Program-made: the position numbers and the translations under genes | Notes under the pieces: generated by a model | Told to the model about the DNA's origin: nothing | Database searches by the model: none | What the model saw: the letters and a program-made list of their open reading frames with translations, nothing else | Shown: in pieces, positions 7,061 through 15,000 of the stretch | How the letters are laid out: each line of letters begins with the position of its first letter | Numbering within the stretch: the stretch's first letter is position 1 | Assembly: GCA_022837595.1 (NCBI GenBank) | Contig: JALHFX010000033.1 | Location: 1 to 21,483, forward strand | Direction of reading: 5' to 3' | Length of the DNA: 21,483 nucleotides | Source: Propionibacterium sp. | Lineage (GTDB): Bacteria > Actinomycetota > Actinomycetes > Propionibacteriales > Propionibacteriaceae

Positions 7061-8089
7061 TTACCTCGCCTTCCGAGCTGTAAAGAGTGCGTATTGGGCA
7101 ATGAGTGTGTCTTCGTCAGGGGTACCGCCCGAAACGCCGATGCCGCCGGCGAGCTGGCCGTTGACGAAGATCGGCAGTCCACCTCCGAAGACGACCACGC
7201 GTCCGTCCTCGAAGTTCTGGATGCCAGGTATATCGCCGGTTGGGGCCGACGGGGCTTTCAGGTTGGCGGTCGGCTGCTGGAAAGCCGTCGCTGTATAGGC
7301 TTTGTTAACGGCAGTATTGACGCTGACCAACAGCGATTCCGGCATGCGGTGCAGCAACATCAGATTGCCACCGGCATCCACGCCGGCGAAGACGACCGAT
7401 AACTGCATCTGCGTTGCCTTGGTCTCGACTGCCTCTGCCATCGTCTTGAGAAGGTCCAGGTCGTAGCGATCGAGGGTGAAGCCCTCACCGGTGGTGGTCG
7501 CGGTGCTGACCTGCTGGTTGGCCAGCGCTTTGAGCACCGACTCGCGAACGATCTTCTCGATCTCGATCAGATCGTGGCGGTGCTCGGCCACCCTCGCCAA
7601 CGCGTAGAGCGCGTCGGAGAGCCGGTTCAGGTATTTCCCGAGAACTGGGCGCAGCTCTTGAGTGCGCCCCATGGTCAGGACGCGACGTTCGGCGCGGCGC
7701 GTTACTGTGCGTGCCTGGTGCAAGGCTGCGGAGGGGATATCACGTCCGGGGATGATGAATCCCTTCTGCGGCCCGCTGATCGTCAGACAGTGGTCGATGA
7801 GCTTCTCGAGTTTGTCGATATCGTCCTGAGTGATCGCATCGATGAGCATCGACCGGCCTTTTTCGTCACTAGCCAGTTCGGCACCGAGCACGAAGAGACG
7901 CCGCTGGATCTCGTGGAGTTCGCTGCGGGTCTGCTCGTCGATCGCCACGGCTTTCGCCTCGCCGATCACCGAATTCGCCTCGTCGACCGTGCCGTAGGCC
8001 TCAACGATGATGTCATCCTTGAACACGCGCGAGGCGCCGAACAGGCCTGTGGTGCCATCGTCCCCGGTTCGTGTATAGATCTGTGACAT
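7061..8089 (-). CDS. pduO: PduO: ATP:cob(I)alamin adenosyltransferase fused to a GlcG/HbpS-like domain
   Basis: Makes adenosylcobalamin, the cofactor of the diol dehydratase, from ATP and cob(I)alamin. The N-terminal domain (about residues 1-185) has the PduO signatures YTRTGDDGTTGLFG, VEAYGTVDEANSVIGEAKA and the Arg/Glu-rich helix region LARVAEHRHDL. The C-terminal domain (about 200-342) is a GlcG/HbpS-like (DUF336) domain, with VVFAGVDAGGNLMLLHRMPE and FGGGLPIFVNGQLAGGIGVSGG; in Salmonella PduO this part binds heme. At 342 residues it is a full-length two-domain PduO. No cobalamin reductase PduS is present, so the reduced substrate must come from another enzyme; see the flavoprotein at 8365-9222. 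ATG 8089 lies two bases after the pduN stop. Confidence 0.95.
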   Translation of the reverse strand: MSQIYTRTGDDGTTGLFGASRVFKDDIIVEAYGTVDEANSVIGEAKAVAIDEQTRSELHEIQRRLFVLGAELASDEKGRSMLIDAITQDDIDKLEKLIDHCLTISGPQKGFIIPGRDIPSAALHQARTVTRRAERRVLTMGRTQELRPVLGKYLNRLSDALYALARVAEHRHDLIEIEKIVRESVLKALANQQVSTATTTGEGFTLDRYDLDLLKTMAEAVETKATQMQLSVVFAGVDAGGNLMLLHRMPESLLVSVNTAVNKAYTATAFQQPTANLKAPSAPTGDIPGIQNFEDGRVVVFGGGLPIFVNGQLAGGIGVSGGTPDEDTLIAQYALFTARKAR

Positions 8090-8091
8090 CG

Positions 8092-8361
8092 TTATCGCGC
8101 GACCTCGGTCGAGTCGACGATGCCGACGATCGTTGAATCGATAGGGGAGTCCTTACGGGCTGCGGCGAAGCGCGCCGAGCTTCCTTTGGTCACGATGACG
8201 ACCGCGCCATTACCTGCTCCGACCGTGTCAACGGCCACCTCAGGGATTCCGACAAAGTTCTCATCGATGTCGATCCGTTGAATGATGAGTAGCTTGAAAC
8301 CGACCAGCCGTTCGTCTTTGCTGGTCGAGACGACCGTGCCGCGTACCTTGGCCAAGAACAC
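8092..8361 (-). CDS. pduN: PduN/EutN/CcmL-type pentameric vertex protein
   Basis: Single-domain vertex protein of 89 residues that forms pentamers closing the corners of the shell. Typical features are the opening FLAKVRGTVVSTSKDERLVG, the middle VDTVGAGNGAVVIVTKGSSAR, and the end IVGIVDSTEV with its last beta strand. GTG 8361 is the start; the ribosome-binding site AAGGA overlaps the stop of the preceding gene, three bases away, which fits translational coupling and a low copy number for a vertex protein. It is the only vertex protein in the window. Confidence 0.95.
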   Translation of the reverse strand: MFLAKVRGTVVSTSKDERLVGFKLLIIQRIDIDENFVGIPEVAVDTVGAGNGAVVIVTKGSSARFAAARKDSPIDSTIVGIVDSTEVAR

Positions 8362-8364
8362 CTG

Positions 8365-9222
8365 TCAGTCCTTTCGTGAGATGCGGATCGAGCGCGCCGA
8401 AGCGATGTCTCGGGCCAGCGCCGTGACCACGGCGTTGGGGGAGATACGCAGGTCGGTGCCGATGGGGAGTTTCTGAACGAGCTGCTGACTGATCAGGTGC
8501 TGGTCACAGACCACCAGAGCCGACCGCGTGGGCAGGTCTGCGGTGCTCGTGGACGAAACGGTAGAAACCTGGGCTGGTGCGATTGCTCGGGCAGGAGCCG
8601 CGGTGGCCGCCAATTCGGCGGCTGATCCGCCCAGGGCAGTGAGGAGTGGCTCACGCTGGCGGCGATCGCGCTCATCGAAGGCCGCGATCGCAGCCCGGCA
8701 GAGCGCGGTCGAACGTACTACGCGGATACCGAAGGAGCTCAGGGTGTCCAGGTTGGCTCGCAACATTGCGGCATAGCCGGCAGGGATCTCGGGGTACCAC
8801 TGGCGTTTCCCGTCGCCATCAGGATCGATGGGGGTCTTGGAGACGACCACAGGACGATTACTCATGATGAACTCGGCGAGCACATTGCTGGCGAGACAAT
8901 CGGAGACGCCGTGCGCGACCTTTGCTGAAATATTGGCCGTGAGCGTCGGCGCGATGATCATGTCATGGGCGGTGACAAGATTCTTCGTCACATCGGGCAT
9001 CCCAAGCGAGGCGATCAAATCCTGATCCAAGATGCGTCGCGCGCTCGGGGTCTGAGCACAGTCGAGATGAACGCCGGCGGCCTGCAACAGACGCAGGCCC
9101 TCGATCGCGTCTTCGAAACCGATCAGCCCACCGGTGAACAAAACAAGTGCGCGCCGCGGCTTGGGAGACACCAGCTCGATAAGGACCTGCCGGATGATTG
9201 TCTTCAGTTCATCTTCAGTCAT
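8365..9222 (-). CDS. pduM: HFCD-type flavoprotein domain with PduM-like C-terminus (flavo-PduM)
   Basis: Protein of 285 residues in the position of pduM, but longer than Salmonella PduM (about 163). Residues 1-20 (TEDELKTIIRQVLIELVS) look like an encapsulation helix. About residues 22-175 carry the flavoprotein (HFCD, FMN-binding) fold seen in Dfp/CoaC and dihydromethanopterin reductases: ALVLFTGGLIG, then AHDMIIAPTLTANISAKVAH, GVSDCLASNVLAEF and PVVVSKTPID. An Ala/Ser/Thr-rich linker follows. The last 45 residues, with ALVVCDQHL and NAVVTALARDIASARSIRI, match the conserved PduM end (VTAMARDAANARNIQ in Salmonella). PduM is needed for compartment assembly, its chemistry unknown. Flavin binding is inferred from motifs. 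The start codon lies inside the eutJ end (ATGACTGA). Confidence 0.82.
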   Translation of the reverse strand: MTEDELKTIIRQVLIELVSPKPRRALVLFTGGLIGFEDAIEGLRLLQAAGVHLDCAQTPSARRILDQDLIASLGMPDVTKNLVTAHDMIIAPTLTANISAKVAHGVSDCLASNVLAEFIMSNRPVVVSKTPIDPDGDGKRQWYPEIPAGYAAMLRANLDTLSSFGIRVVRSTALCRAAIAAFDERDRRQREPLLTALGGSAAELAATAAPARAIAPAQVSTVSSTSTADLPTRSALVVCDQHLISQQLVQKLPIGTDLRISPNAVVTALARDIASARSIRISRKD

Positions 9223-10069
9223 GGTATGGCTCCTTCATCGCGACTCCCAGCGGCGTGATGAAAAGTGGTTCGGTGGGCCGGATAACCGGGCGTCCTAGTA
9301 TCGAGGTGAATACGGTAGGCGCGTTTTCGAAAGAACTAGAGCCGCCCACGAGATAGACCACAGGTAGATCGCGTTGATCCAGGGCGTGCGCCGCGATCGT
9401 GGCCATCCGTTCCAGAGTTGGACGGATCACGCCTTGCACCAGGCGTTGCGTTTTCGGGTCTTTCTTCAGTGCTTCGGCTTCGTCGTAGTCGATACGGCGG
9501 TTACCAGCCAAGACCAGCGTCATGTGGTGTCCACCGGTGGCCTCGTCCACCGACAGAATCAGCTCGCCGTTTTCGAGCACCGAGACCCCGGTCGTGCCAT
9601 GGCCGATATCGATCACGGCACCGTCGGACATGCCGAGTACCCTGGCGGCGGCGACCGGCTCGTCCACGAGTTCAACGAGGTCGAGATCCGCAGCTTCCAC
9701 GACATTGCGGAAGATTGTCGCATTGGCCGCGCCAACCCCGGGCGGGATGGACGCCGAAGCCGAAACGAACTCGTAGCCCAGCCGCGATTCCAGACGTTTG
9801 GTCAACTCACGCACTGCGGAGGTGGCACCGAGCCAATCGACCACGATGCCATCTCGCACCACAGATGAGTGAAGCCAGTCTCCGGCGACCGGACGGTTCT
9901 GCGCATCCACCACCGACACGACGATGTTTGCGGTCCCCAAGTCGATTCCCAGCCGCAATTCTCCGCTGTACTCCTCGACCTCACCGGAGCGCACTAATTC
10001 CCCAAAACGGCGGATCGCCGTCTCGGACGCTTCGGTGTTCCGGTTCACCATCATGAGACTCACTGTCAC
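9215..10069 (-). CDS. eutJ: EutJ-like Hsp70-fold chaperone/ATPase
   Basis: EutJ-family protein of 284 residues with the actin/Hsp70 ATPase fold and no substrate-binding domain. Phosphate-1 loop is GIDLGTANIVVSVVD, phosphate-2 is VIDIGHGTTGVSVLENGEL, and the adenosine motif is VVYLVGGSSSFENAP. The SASIPPGVGAANATIFRNV block is typical of EutJ/DnaK relatives. In ethanolamine and many Gram-positive pdu loci it is thought to help assemble or reactivate encapsulated enzymes; experimental evidence is thin. GTG 10069 overlaps the pduL stop by four bases, with GGAAAG upstream; the in-frame ATG 10054 is an alternative. It overlaps the next gene by eight bases. Salmonella pdu has no eutJ; its presence here resembles Firmicutes-type pdu loci. 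Confidence 0.88.
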   Translation of the reverse strand: MTVSLMMVNRNTEASETAIRRFGELVRSGEVEEYSGELRLGIDLGTANIVVSVVDAQNRPVAGDWLHSSVVRDGIVVDWLGATSAVRELTKRLESRLGYEFVSASASIPPGVGAANATIFRNVVEAADLDLVELVDEPVAAARVLGMSDGAVIDIGHGTTGVSVLENGELILSVDEATGGHHMTLVLAGNRRIDYDEAEALKKDPKTQRLVQGVIRPTLERMATIAAHALDQRDLPVVYLVGGSSSFENAPTVFTSILGRPVIRPTEPLFITPLGVAMKEPYHD

Positions 10070-10704
10070 ATCAGCTTTCCAAAATCGCCGCTGCGCAGAC
10101 CCAGCGCATTGGCCTCATCGGTATCGATATGAATTTCGGGGACCCAATCGTCTTTCACCCGGACGATGAAGTTGTTCAAGATGCCGCCGCGCTCACCTTC
10201 GAAGGCGAACCGGACGAGGTCTTGGTCTTTGACGCCCAATTCCTTGGCATCGGCCGGCCCCAGATGAACGTGTCGTGCCGCGACCATCGCACCGTGTTCG
10301 AGATGTACGGTGCCCAGCGGTCCCTCGATATCGATCGGAGTTGCGAGCTCCAGATGCCCGGACTGAATGACCGGGGCATTCACGCCCAAGGCGAAACAGT
10401 CGGTGCGGCTCAATTCCACCTGACTGCGTGGCCGACACGGACCCATCACGCGGACTTTCTCGAACGAGGTCTTACGTCCATGTACGGTCACGAACTGTTC
10501 GGCGGCGAACTCGTTGGGTTGGCGCACCGGGCGATAGCTCGTCAACGCGTCCAGCCCGAAGAGCGTTTTGAGATCAGCTTGGCTCAGATGCACGTGACGA
10601 TTTGAGACTCCGAGCACGATGCGTGTCGGGTCCATCAGGCATTCGAGTCGATCCCAGACTTTTCGGGTGATCTCGTCAACGAGTGCTGCGGTGTCCACTG
10701 ACAT
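10066..10704 (-). CDS. pduL: PduL phosphate propanoyltransferase
   Basis: Converts propionyl-CoA and phosphate to propionyl phosphate and CoA, recycling CoA in the lumen; unrelated to Pta. At 212 residues it has normal PduL length. Two metal-binding histidine motifs define the family: LGVSNRHVHLSQAD near residue 33 and VAARHVHLGPADAKELGV near residue 142, each with the HxH or RHVH ligand set of the two beta-barrel domains. Between them lies VRVMGPCRPRSQVELSRTDC. The N-terminus (TAALVDEITRKVWDRL) is amphipathic, as in other encapsulated PduL proteins. Its start is one base after the pduJ stop, with GAGGG just upstream. The kinase that would use propionyl phosphate (PduW) is not in the window. 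Confidence 0.95.
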   Translation of the reverse strand: MSVDTAALVDEITRKVWDRLECLMDPTRIVLGVSNRHVHLSQADLKTLFGLDALTSYRPVRQPNEFAAEQFVTVHGRKTSFEKVRVMGPCRPRSQVELSRTDCFALGVNAPVIQSGHLELATPIDIEGPLGTVHLEHGAMVAARHVHLGPADAKELGVKDQDLVRFAFEGERGGILNNFIVRVKDDWVPEIHIDTDEANALGLRSGDFGKLM

Positions 10705-10705
10705 C

Positions 10706-10984
10706 TCAGGCCCTCTTCGGCAGCAAGGATTCGACGTCGTTGTGCGGACGCGGAATGACGTGGGTGCTCACGACTTCTTCGCCAACCCGAGCTGCGGCGA
10801 CCCGACCGGCGTCCACCGCTGCATTGACAGCGCCGACATCGCCACGAACCATGACCGTCACCAGGCCGGCGCCGATCTTCTGATATCCGATCAAAACGAC
10901 GTTGGCCGCCTTGACCATGGCGTCGGCAGCCTCGACCGCGCCGACATATCCCTTTGTCTCGATGAGACCGAGTGCCTCTCCCAT
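10706..10984 (-). CDS. pduJ: PduJ-type BMC-H hexameric shell protein
   Basis: Single BMC-domain protein of 92 residues, forming flat hexamers that tile the shell facets. Family marks are ALGLIETKGYVGAVEAADAM, ANVVLIGYQKIGAGLVTVMV, VRGDVGAVNAAVDAG and the C-terminal VIPRPHNDVESLLP. It is very similar to the PduA copy at 17522-17800, as expected for the PduA/PduJ pair, and is assigned as PduJ by position next to pduK and pduL. AAAGGAAG precedes ATG 10984. Here pduJ follows pduK, the reverse of the Salmonella order. Confidence 0.95.
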   Translation of the reverse strand: MGEALGLIETKGYVGAVEAADAMVKAANVVLIGYQKIGAGLVTVMVRGDVGAVNAAVDAGRVAAARVGEEVVSTHVIPRPHNDVESLLPKRA

Positions 10985-11010
10985 GGGGCTCTTCCTTTCC
11001 TAGTGGGTTT

Positions 11011-11553
11011 CTATTTCTTGTCCGACGGGGACTTATCACCGGAACTCGGGCTGGCCTGAGCCGGTTTCGTCTGTGTGCCGGTTTTGGTCCGCGGGGTGGT
11101 ATCCACGTCACCGGTACCGGTGGGCTGGGCCTCAGTAGCCTTGGCGCCGTTAGTCTTGGCGGCCCTGGTGGCTTTCGTTGCCGCGGCGGTCTTCGGTGCG
11201 GCGGCGACCCTGGTGCGCGCCCGTGGCTTGGACTCGAGCGCAGTAGCCGACGTCGAAGCGCCCTGCCCGACCGTCACATCGGTGTCGACGACGATCTCGA
11301 TCTGCGGGTTCGGCCGCGGAATGACCGAAACCGCGAAGACCTTCGTCAGCTGCTCGACCGCAGCCCTCGCGGCACTCATCGCCGACTGAACCGCCGAAAC
11401 ATTGCCCTCGATCTTCACGCTGACCATGCCGAGACCATCGGTGGCCTCATAGCCGATCAACTTGACATTCGCGGTCTTGCAAGCGACATCTGCCGCCTCA
11501 AGAGCTGCTGGAAGTCCGTACACCTCGATGGTGCCGAGGCTCATATTCATCAT
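11011..11553 (-). CDS. pduK: PduK-like BMC shell protein with Ala/Lys/Thr-rich tail
   Basis: BMC-H domain (about residues 1-90) followed by a disordered tail of about 90 residues. The domain shows SLGTIEVYGLPAALEAADVA, TANVKLIGYEATDGLGMVSV, VKIEGNVSAVQSAMSAARAA and VIPRPNPQIEIVVD. The tail is rich in Ala, Thr, Lys and Ser and lacks the cysteine cluster that binds an Fe-S centre in the Salmonella PduK C-terminus, so this version should not carry that cofactor. Start chosen as ATG 11553, nine bases after AAGGA (11563-11567); the longer frame to TTG 11583 would overlap pduH. It may act as a minor facet protein or a linker to other components; that is inference. Confidence 0.88.
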   Translation of the reverse strand: MMNMSLGTIEVYGLPAALEAADVACKTANVKLIGYEATDGLGMVSVKIEGNVSAVQSAMSAARAAVEQLTKVFAVSVIPRPNPQIEIVVDTDVTVGQGASTSATALESKPRARTRVAAAPKTAAATKATRAAKTNGAKATEAQPTGTGDVDTTPRTKTGTQTKPAQASPSSGDKSPSDKK

Positions 11554-11566
11554 TTCAATCTGTCCT

Positions 11567-11926
11567 TCACTCCGCGCGGGCAAGTTCTGAGAGGTCGATT
11601 AGGGGCATGCGTTTCACCAGCCGTGCTGCATTGCTGCCCATCGCACGGTCAGCAGCAGCAGAACGGTTGAGGTTCAATGCGAGATAAGGAGCCTCCAGGG
11701 GCAGCTTCTCGGTGGTAACGACGACATAGTCCAGTGCCACACCGATACCGACACCCAGCCGTGACTCTTCGCTGGCCTGATGTGCAAGCACCAGCGGATT
11801 GAGCTCGGCATGTCTGGTCAATTCCGCAGGAACTTCTTCTTCTTCGATACCATTCATGATTTCGGCGATCTGCGCATCAGCGATCGCATTGTTGATGCGA
11901 ACGCGAATCGTGGGGCGTTCAGTCAT
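11567..11926 (-). CDS. pduH: Diol dehydratase reactivase small subunit PduH
   Basis: Small (beta) subunit of the diol dehydratase reactivating factor, 119 residues against about 116 in Salmonella. With PduG it swaps damaged cobalamin for adenosylcobalamin by temporarily replacing a dehydratase subunit. Visible family blocks are the acidic GIEEEEVPAEL, LVLAHQASEESRLGVGIGVA and PLEAPYLALN. The ATG overlaps the end of pduG by eight bases (ATGACTGA), so the two subunits are probably made by coupled translation in fixed ratio. Confidence 0.94.
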   Translation of the reverse strand: MTERPTIRVRINNAIADAQIAEIMNGIEEEEVPAELTRHAELNPLVLAHQASEESRLGVGIGVALDYVVVTTEKLPLEAPYLALNLNRSAAADRAMGSNAARLVKRMPLIDLSELARAE

Positions 11927-13739
11927 GGGGATCCCCCAAAGCGAGTACCAAACCTGTTGCGACCGCGTTGCGCGGGCCTTCGCTGCCCCGAATATTTCCG
12001 CGGCCCGCGACGACCCGGTATTCGGCTAACGCCTTGGTGACCAACTGCGGAATCTCGAAGTCGAGCGAGGAACCACCGACGAGCACCACATGCGCGATAT
12101 CGCGGACGTTTTGTGTCGGGCTGACGGCAGCCAGTGCGCGCAGCGCATTGGTGACGAAGACCCGTTCCTTGGCATGAATGCGTACCTGCCGGATAACCTC
12201 CAGTGGCTGCTTGATCGGCAACGGCAGCATGCCCTCCGGTGTCAGCACAACGGTGCGGGCAAACACGTGAGGAGGCAGGGGAGAGTCGAAGAACTGCACC
12301 GACCCGTCTTCGTGGCGAATATGGAACAGCGTCTCCACCCGGGCGAGCGGGTACTTCTTGACGTTTTCAGCCTGGTCGTCAGTGTCGAGTCCAAGCTCGG
12401 ACTTGATGAGCAGCGTGACCATATTGCCGGCACCGGCCAGATGGATCGATTGGGTGGTGCCGTCGGAGCGTAGTACTGAGGCGTCCGTCGACCCTGCACC
12501 CATATCGAGAATCGCGATAGGTACCGAGGTGCCCGGGGTTGTCAACGCGCCACGCACCGCCATATCGGCTTCTACTCCGCCTATCTCGAGCTGGACGCCG
12601 AACTGGGCTGACATCTCGTCGGCGATTCGCTTCATCTGCAGGTGGTCGGCTTTGACCATGGCTGCAATACCGACGGCCGATTCCAACGAGAACTCGCCCG
12701 CCAGACCACCGGTCACCCGTTGCGGCACCTGGGTATCGACGGCAAGAAGATCGGTGACCTTGATGCCACTGGGGTCGCGGTCGGTGAGTCGGCCCATGAC
12801 GGCGCGGACTTTCTCCAACATTCCGCCGATATTGGTACCCGGCTCACCTTCAATACTGTTGATCGGTCCGACGGTGCCGCTGACACGCATGATCTCCTCG
12901 GCTCCGCGCTCGACGTCGACTTCCGCGTTGCGCCGTTCGCCCTTGAAGATCAGGATGCCTGCCGGGATCCTGCGCTCGGTGACATCACCCTTCGGAGTCT
13001 TGATGACCACAGCTGACCGAGTGCCGACGAGCGCGCGCGCCATCGGCACCACCGACGCAGTCTCCTCGGGATTGAGTTTGAAGAGAGTGGCAATGCCATA
13101 CGGATTTGAGAGGGTCTCAATAACTCGTCCGGCACCGGCGACCTCAATCGCAGCGAGCATGCCGATCGGAACCTTGTCGATCAGGGAAACCTCGTCCACG
13201 ATCGGGATCTTGTGTTGCAAACGGTTGTGTACCAGAACGCCATCGTCGGACTGCAGGATGGCGCCGGTGATTTGCAGGCGGCCAGCAGCGGCATTGATCC
13301 GGGCTGCCAGATCGTTGAAGTCGTACGATTTGTCGGCGACCACAATGACCGGGCGGTCGGGATCAGCGGCGTCGAGTTCGCCGATCCCGACCGTGATCCC
13401 GGCCCCGATCCCCAGGCCACCAGGGGTCCCGGGATTGTGACCGATCATGGTTGATTCGGTGATGATGGTCTCGGAGATGGTCTCCATAGCGACATCGCCG
13501 ATTACCGGAGCAGCTTGATTGATCCTGATCAGATCAATCTCCTCCAACTTGCGTTGCGCTTTGTCGAGGGCCACGCTCAGCGACTGGAAGATCCCCTGCG
13601 TATTCTGCGGGGTGCCCTTGATACCGGTGGTCGGCACGATCGATGACGCAATGAAAACCGGGGCGGCTCCCGCAGCTACCTGCGCGAGGGCCACTTCGGT
13701 GGTTGCGTTACCGATATCGATGCCAGCTATCAAAGCCAT
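11919..13739 (-). CDS. pduG: Diol dehydratase reactivase large subunit PduG
   Basis: Large (alpha) subunit of the ATP-dependent reactivating factor, 606 residues against about 610 in Salmonella, with an actin-like ATPase core. N-terminal phosphate loop: AGIDIGNATTEVALAQV. Second phosphate motif: AILDMGAGSTDASVLRSDG. Adenosine motif near the C-terminus: HVVLVGGSSLDFEIPQLV. GHNPGTPGGLGIGAGITVGI and IPAGILIFKGERRNAEVDVE are strongly conserved in DdrA/PduG. GGAG lies six bases before ATG 13739. It follows pduE by 21 bases and overlaps pduH. Confidence 0.97.
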   Translation of the reverse strand: MALIAGIDIGNATTEVALAQVAAGAAPVFIASSIVPTTGIKGTPQNTQGIFQSLSVALDKAQRKLEEIDLIRINQAAPVIGDVAMETISETIITESTMIGHNPGTPGGLGIGAGITVGIGELDAADPDRPVIVVADKSYDFNDLAARINAAAGRLQITGAILQSDDGVLVHNRLQHKIPIVDEVSLIDKVPIGMLAAIEVAGAGRVIETLSNPYGIATLFKLNPEETASVVPMARALVGTRSAVVIKTPKGDVTERRIPAGILIFKGERRNAEVDVERGAEEIMRVSGTVGPINSIEGEPGTNIGGMLEKVRAVMGRLTDRDPSGIKVTDLLAVDTQVPQRVTGGLAGEFSLESAVGIAAMVKADHLQMKRIADEMSAQFGVQLEIGGVEADMAVRGALTTPGTSVPIAILDMGAGSTDASVLRSDGTTQSIHLAGAGNMVTLLIKSELGLDTDDQAENVKKYPLARVETLFHIRHEDGSVQFFDSPLPPHVFARTVVLTPEGMLPLPIKQPLEVIRQVRIHAKERVFVTNALRALAAVSPTQNVRDIAHVVLVGGSSLDFEIPQLVTKALAEYRVVAGRGNIRGSEGPRNAVATGLVLALGDPHD

Positions 13740-13760
13740 GAGATTCTCCGAGACCTCTCG

Positions 13761-14288
13761 TCACTCGCTCTTCAGGCGTCCGCGCAACTCGTAAACGTCT
13801 GCGGCTTCGCGGATGAACTTCGCGTTCACCTTGCAGCCGTATTCGTTTTCGAGCTTGTCGGCGATCGCATAAAGTTCGGCCTTCGTCGAGCGGTAAGGAC
13901 GAAGCGCGTTGTAGATCTCCAGCAACTCGTCGTCAGGGACCTTCACGAGCTCCGCGGCGCGGCGCATATTGCGACCCAATGAATCACGATCAACGGATTC
14001 GGCGACTTCGGCTTGCATCTCCAGCGTCTCCGGAGCAATCCGGAAATCGTCTGAAGTCAACTCTCCCGAGCGCACCTTGTCGAAAGAGAACTCAGAGAGC
14101 TTCTTCCCGGACGCAGACCTGATCTGGTCGGGCACCTTCTCGCCCAACGGGTATTTCGTGGCGTCCATCCGAGCGGATGCGCCTTTCGCTGCGGCCGCAG
14201 TTATGGTCGAGCCCGGGGCAACCTGGTCGCTGCCGAGCTTGGCCATCACCTCGGCCATGACCTGGCGGATCAGTTCTTCTGATTCCAT
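13761..14288 (-). CDS. pduE: Propanediol dehydratase small subunit PduE
   Basis: Gamma subunit of the coenzyme B12-dependent propanediol dehydratase, 175 residues, normal length. The conserved body includes ATKYPLGEKVPDQIRSASGK, TLEMQAEVAESVDRDSLGRN and LEIYNALRPYRSTKAELYAI. The N-terminus (SEELIRQVMAEVMAKLG) is an amphipathic helix separated by an Ala/Thr-rich linker, like the N-terminus of PduD and PduB; in diol dehydratases this extension lowers solubility and aids encapsulation. A strong AGGAGG lies six bases before ATG 14288, twelve bases after the pduD stop. Confidence 0.97.
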   Translation of the reverse strand: MESEELIRQVMAEVMAKLGSDQVAPGSTITAAAAKGASARMDATKYPLGEKVPDQIRSASGKKLSEFSFDKVRSGELTSDDFRIAPETLEMQAEVAESVDRDSLGRNMRRAAELVKVPDDELLEIYNALRPYRSTKAELYAIADKLENEYGCKVNAKFIREAADVYELRGRLKSE

Positions 14289-14300
14289 GATTGACCTCCT

Positions 14301-14990
14301 CTATCGGTACTCGACCCGAAGGGCTTGGGTCTTCTTGTTCGGATCGGTGAGCTGCACTTCCTTGATGTGCATCACGGCCGCGATCGCCTGGTAGGTCGGC
14401 CGGGCCATCTGGTCATTACGAACCGGTACTGGCTCGGGTGCTTCACCCTTGGCGTACTTGGCGGCGTTGCGGCCGATGGCGCGGAAGGTCTCCAGATCGA
14501 TCAGCGGGGCCTGCGGAAACAGCTCCAGGTTGGACAGCGGAGGCAGATCGGCCTGATGGATGACCGTGGTACCACGCGACTGAATACCGATACCGATTCC
14601 TGAACCCGAGTACTCGGCGGCGTCGTGAGCGATGAAGCCCACATCGGCCGTACGGAACGAACGGATGAAGCGGTAGCTCAGGCCCTCTTCCTCGATACCC
14701 GCGCAGATCTCGCGCAGCACCTTGGCGTGCGGAATCCCGGTGATCGTCTTGGTCATCGCACCGCCAAAAGCAGGCGACAACGCAATGACGACCTCGCGAG
14801 GGCTCAGGCCCTTCTTGGCTGGGCCCTCCTCAGTGATGACAAGCTCATCGCCGGTCGCTTGAGTGAGTGTTGCCTCGAACGCCGGAACCTCGTCCGGCCG
14901 CGGAAGGGTACTGACCCCGCCCCCGGCCGAGTTCCTGGCGAACTCGCCCAGGACCTCTTCGATAATGCTTCGTAGTGTCTTCTCGTCCAT
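14301..14990 (-). CDS. pduD: Propanediol dehydratase medium subunit PduD
   Basis: Beta subunit of propanediol dehydratase, 229 residues from ATG 14990. That start sits eight bases after GAGG (14999-15002); the in-frame GTG 14996 is only two bases from it. Residues 1-17 (MDEKTLRSIIEEVLGEF) form the amphipathic helix shown in Salmonella PduD to direct dehydratase into the compartment. A Gly/Ser linker and the cobalamin-contacting domain follow, with SPREVVIALSPAFGGAMTKT, IPHAKVLREICAGIEEEG, GIGIQSRGTTVIHQADLPPL and SNLELFPQAPL. Gap to the pduC stop is ten bases. Confidence 0.97.
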   Translation of the reverse strand: MDEKTLRSIIEEVLGEFARNSAGGGVSTLPRPDEVPAFEATLTQATGDELVITEEGPAKKGLSPREVVIALSPAFGGAMTKTITGIPHAKVLREICAGIEEEGLSYRFIRSFRTADVGFIAHDAAEYSGSGIGIGIQSRGTTVIHQADLPPLSNLELFPQAPLIDLETFRAIGRNAAKYAKGEAPEPVPVRNDQMARPTYQAIAAVMHIKEVQLTDPNKKTQALRVEYR

Positions 14991-15000
14991 TGTCACTGCC

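Noticed and set aside
12358..13440. Plus-strand open frame of 360 codons opposite pduG.
   Set aside because: Composition is Ser/Pro/Arg/Thr-rich without domains; it is the antisense of a well-supported PduG.
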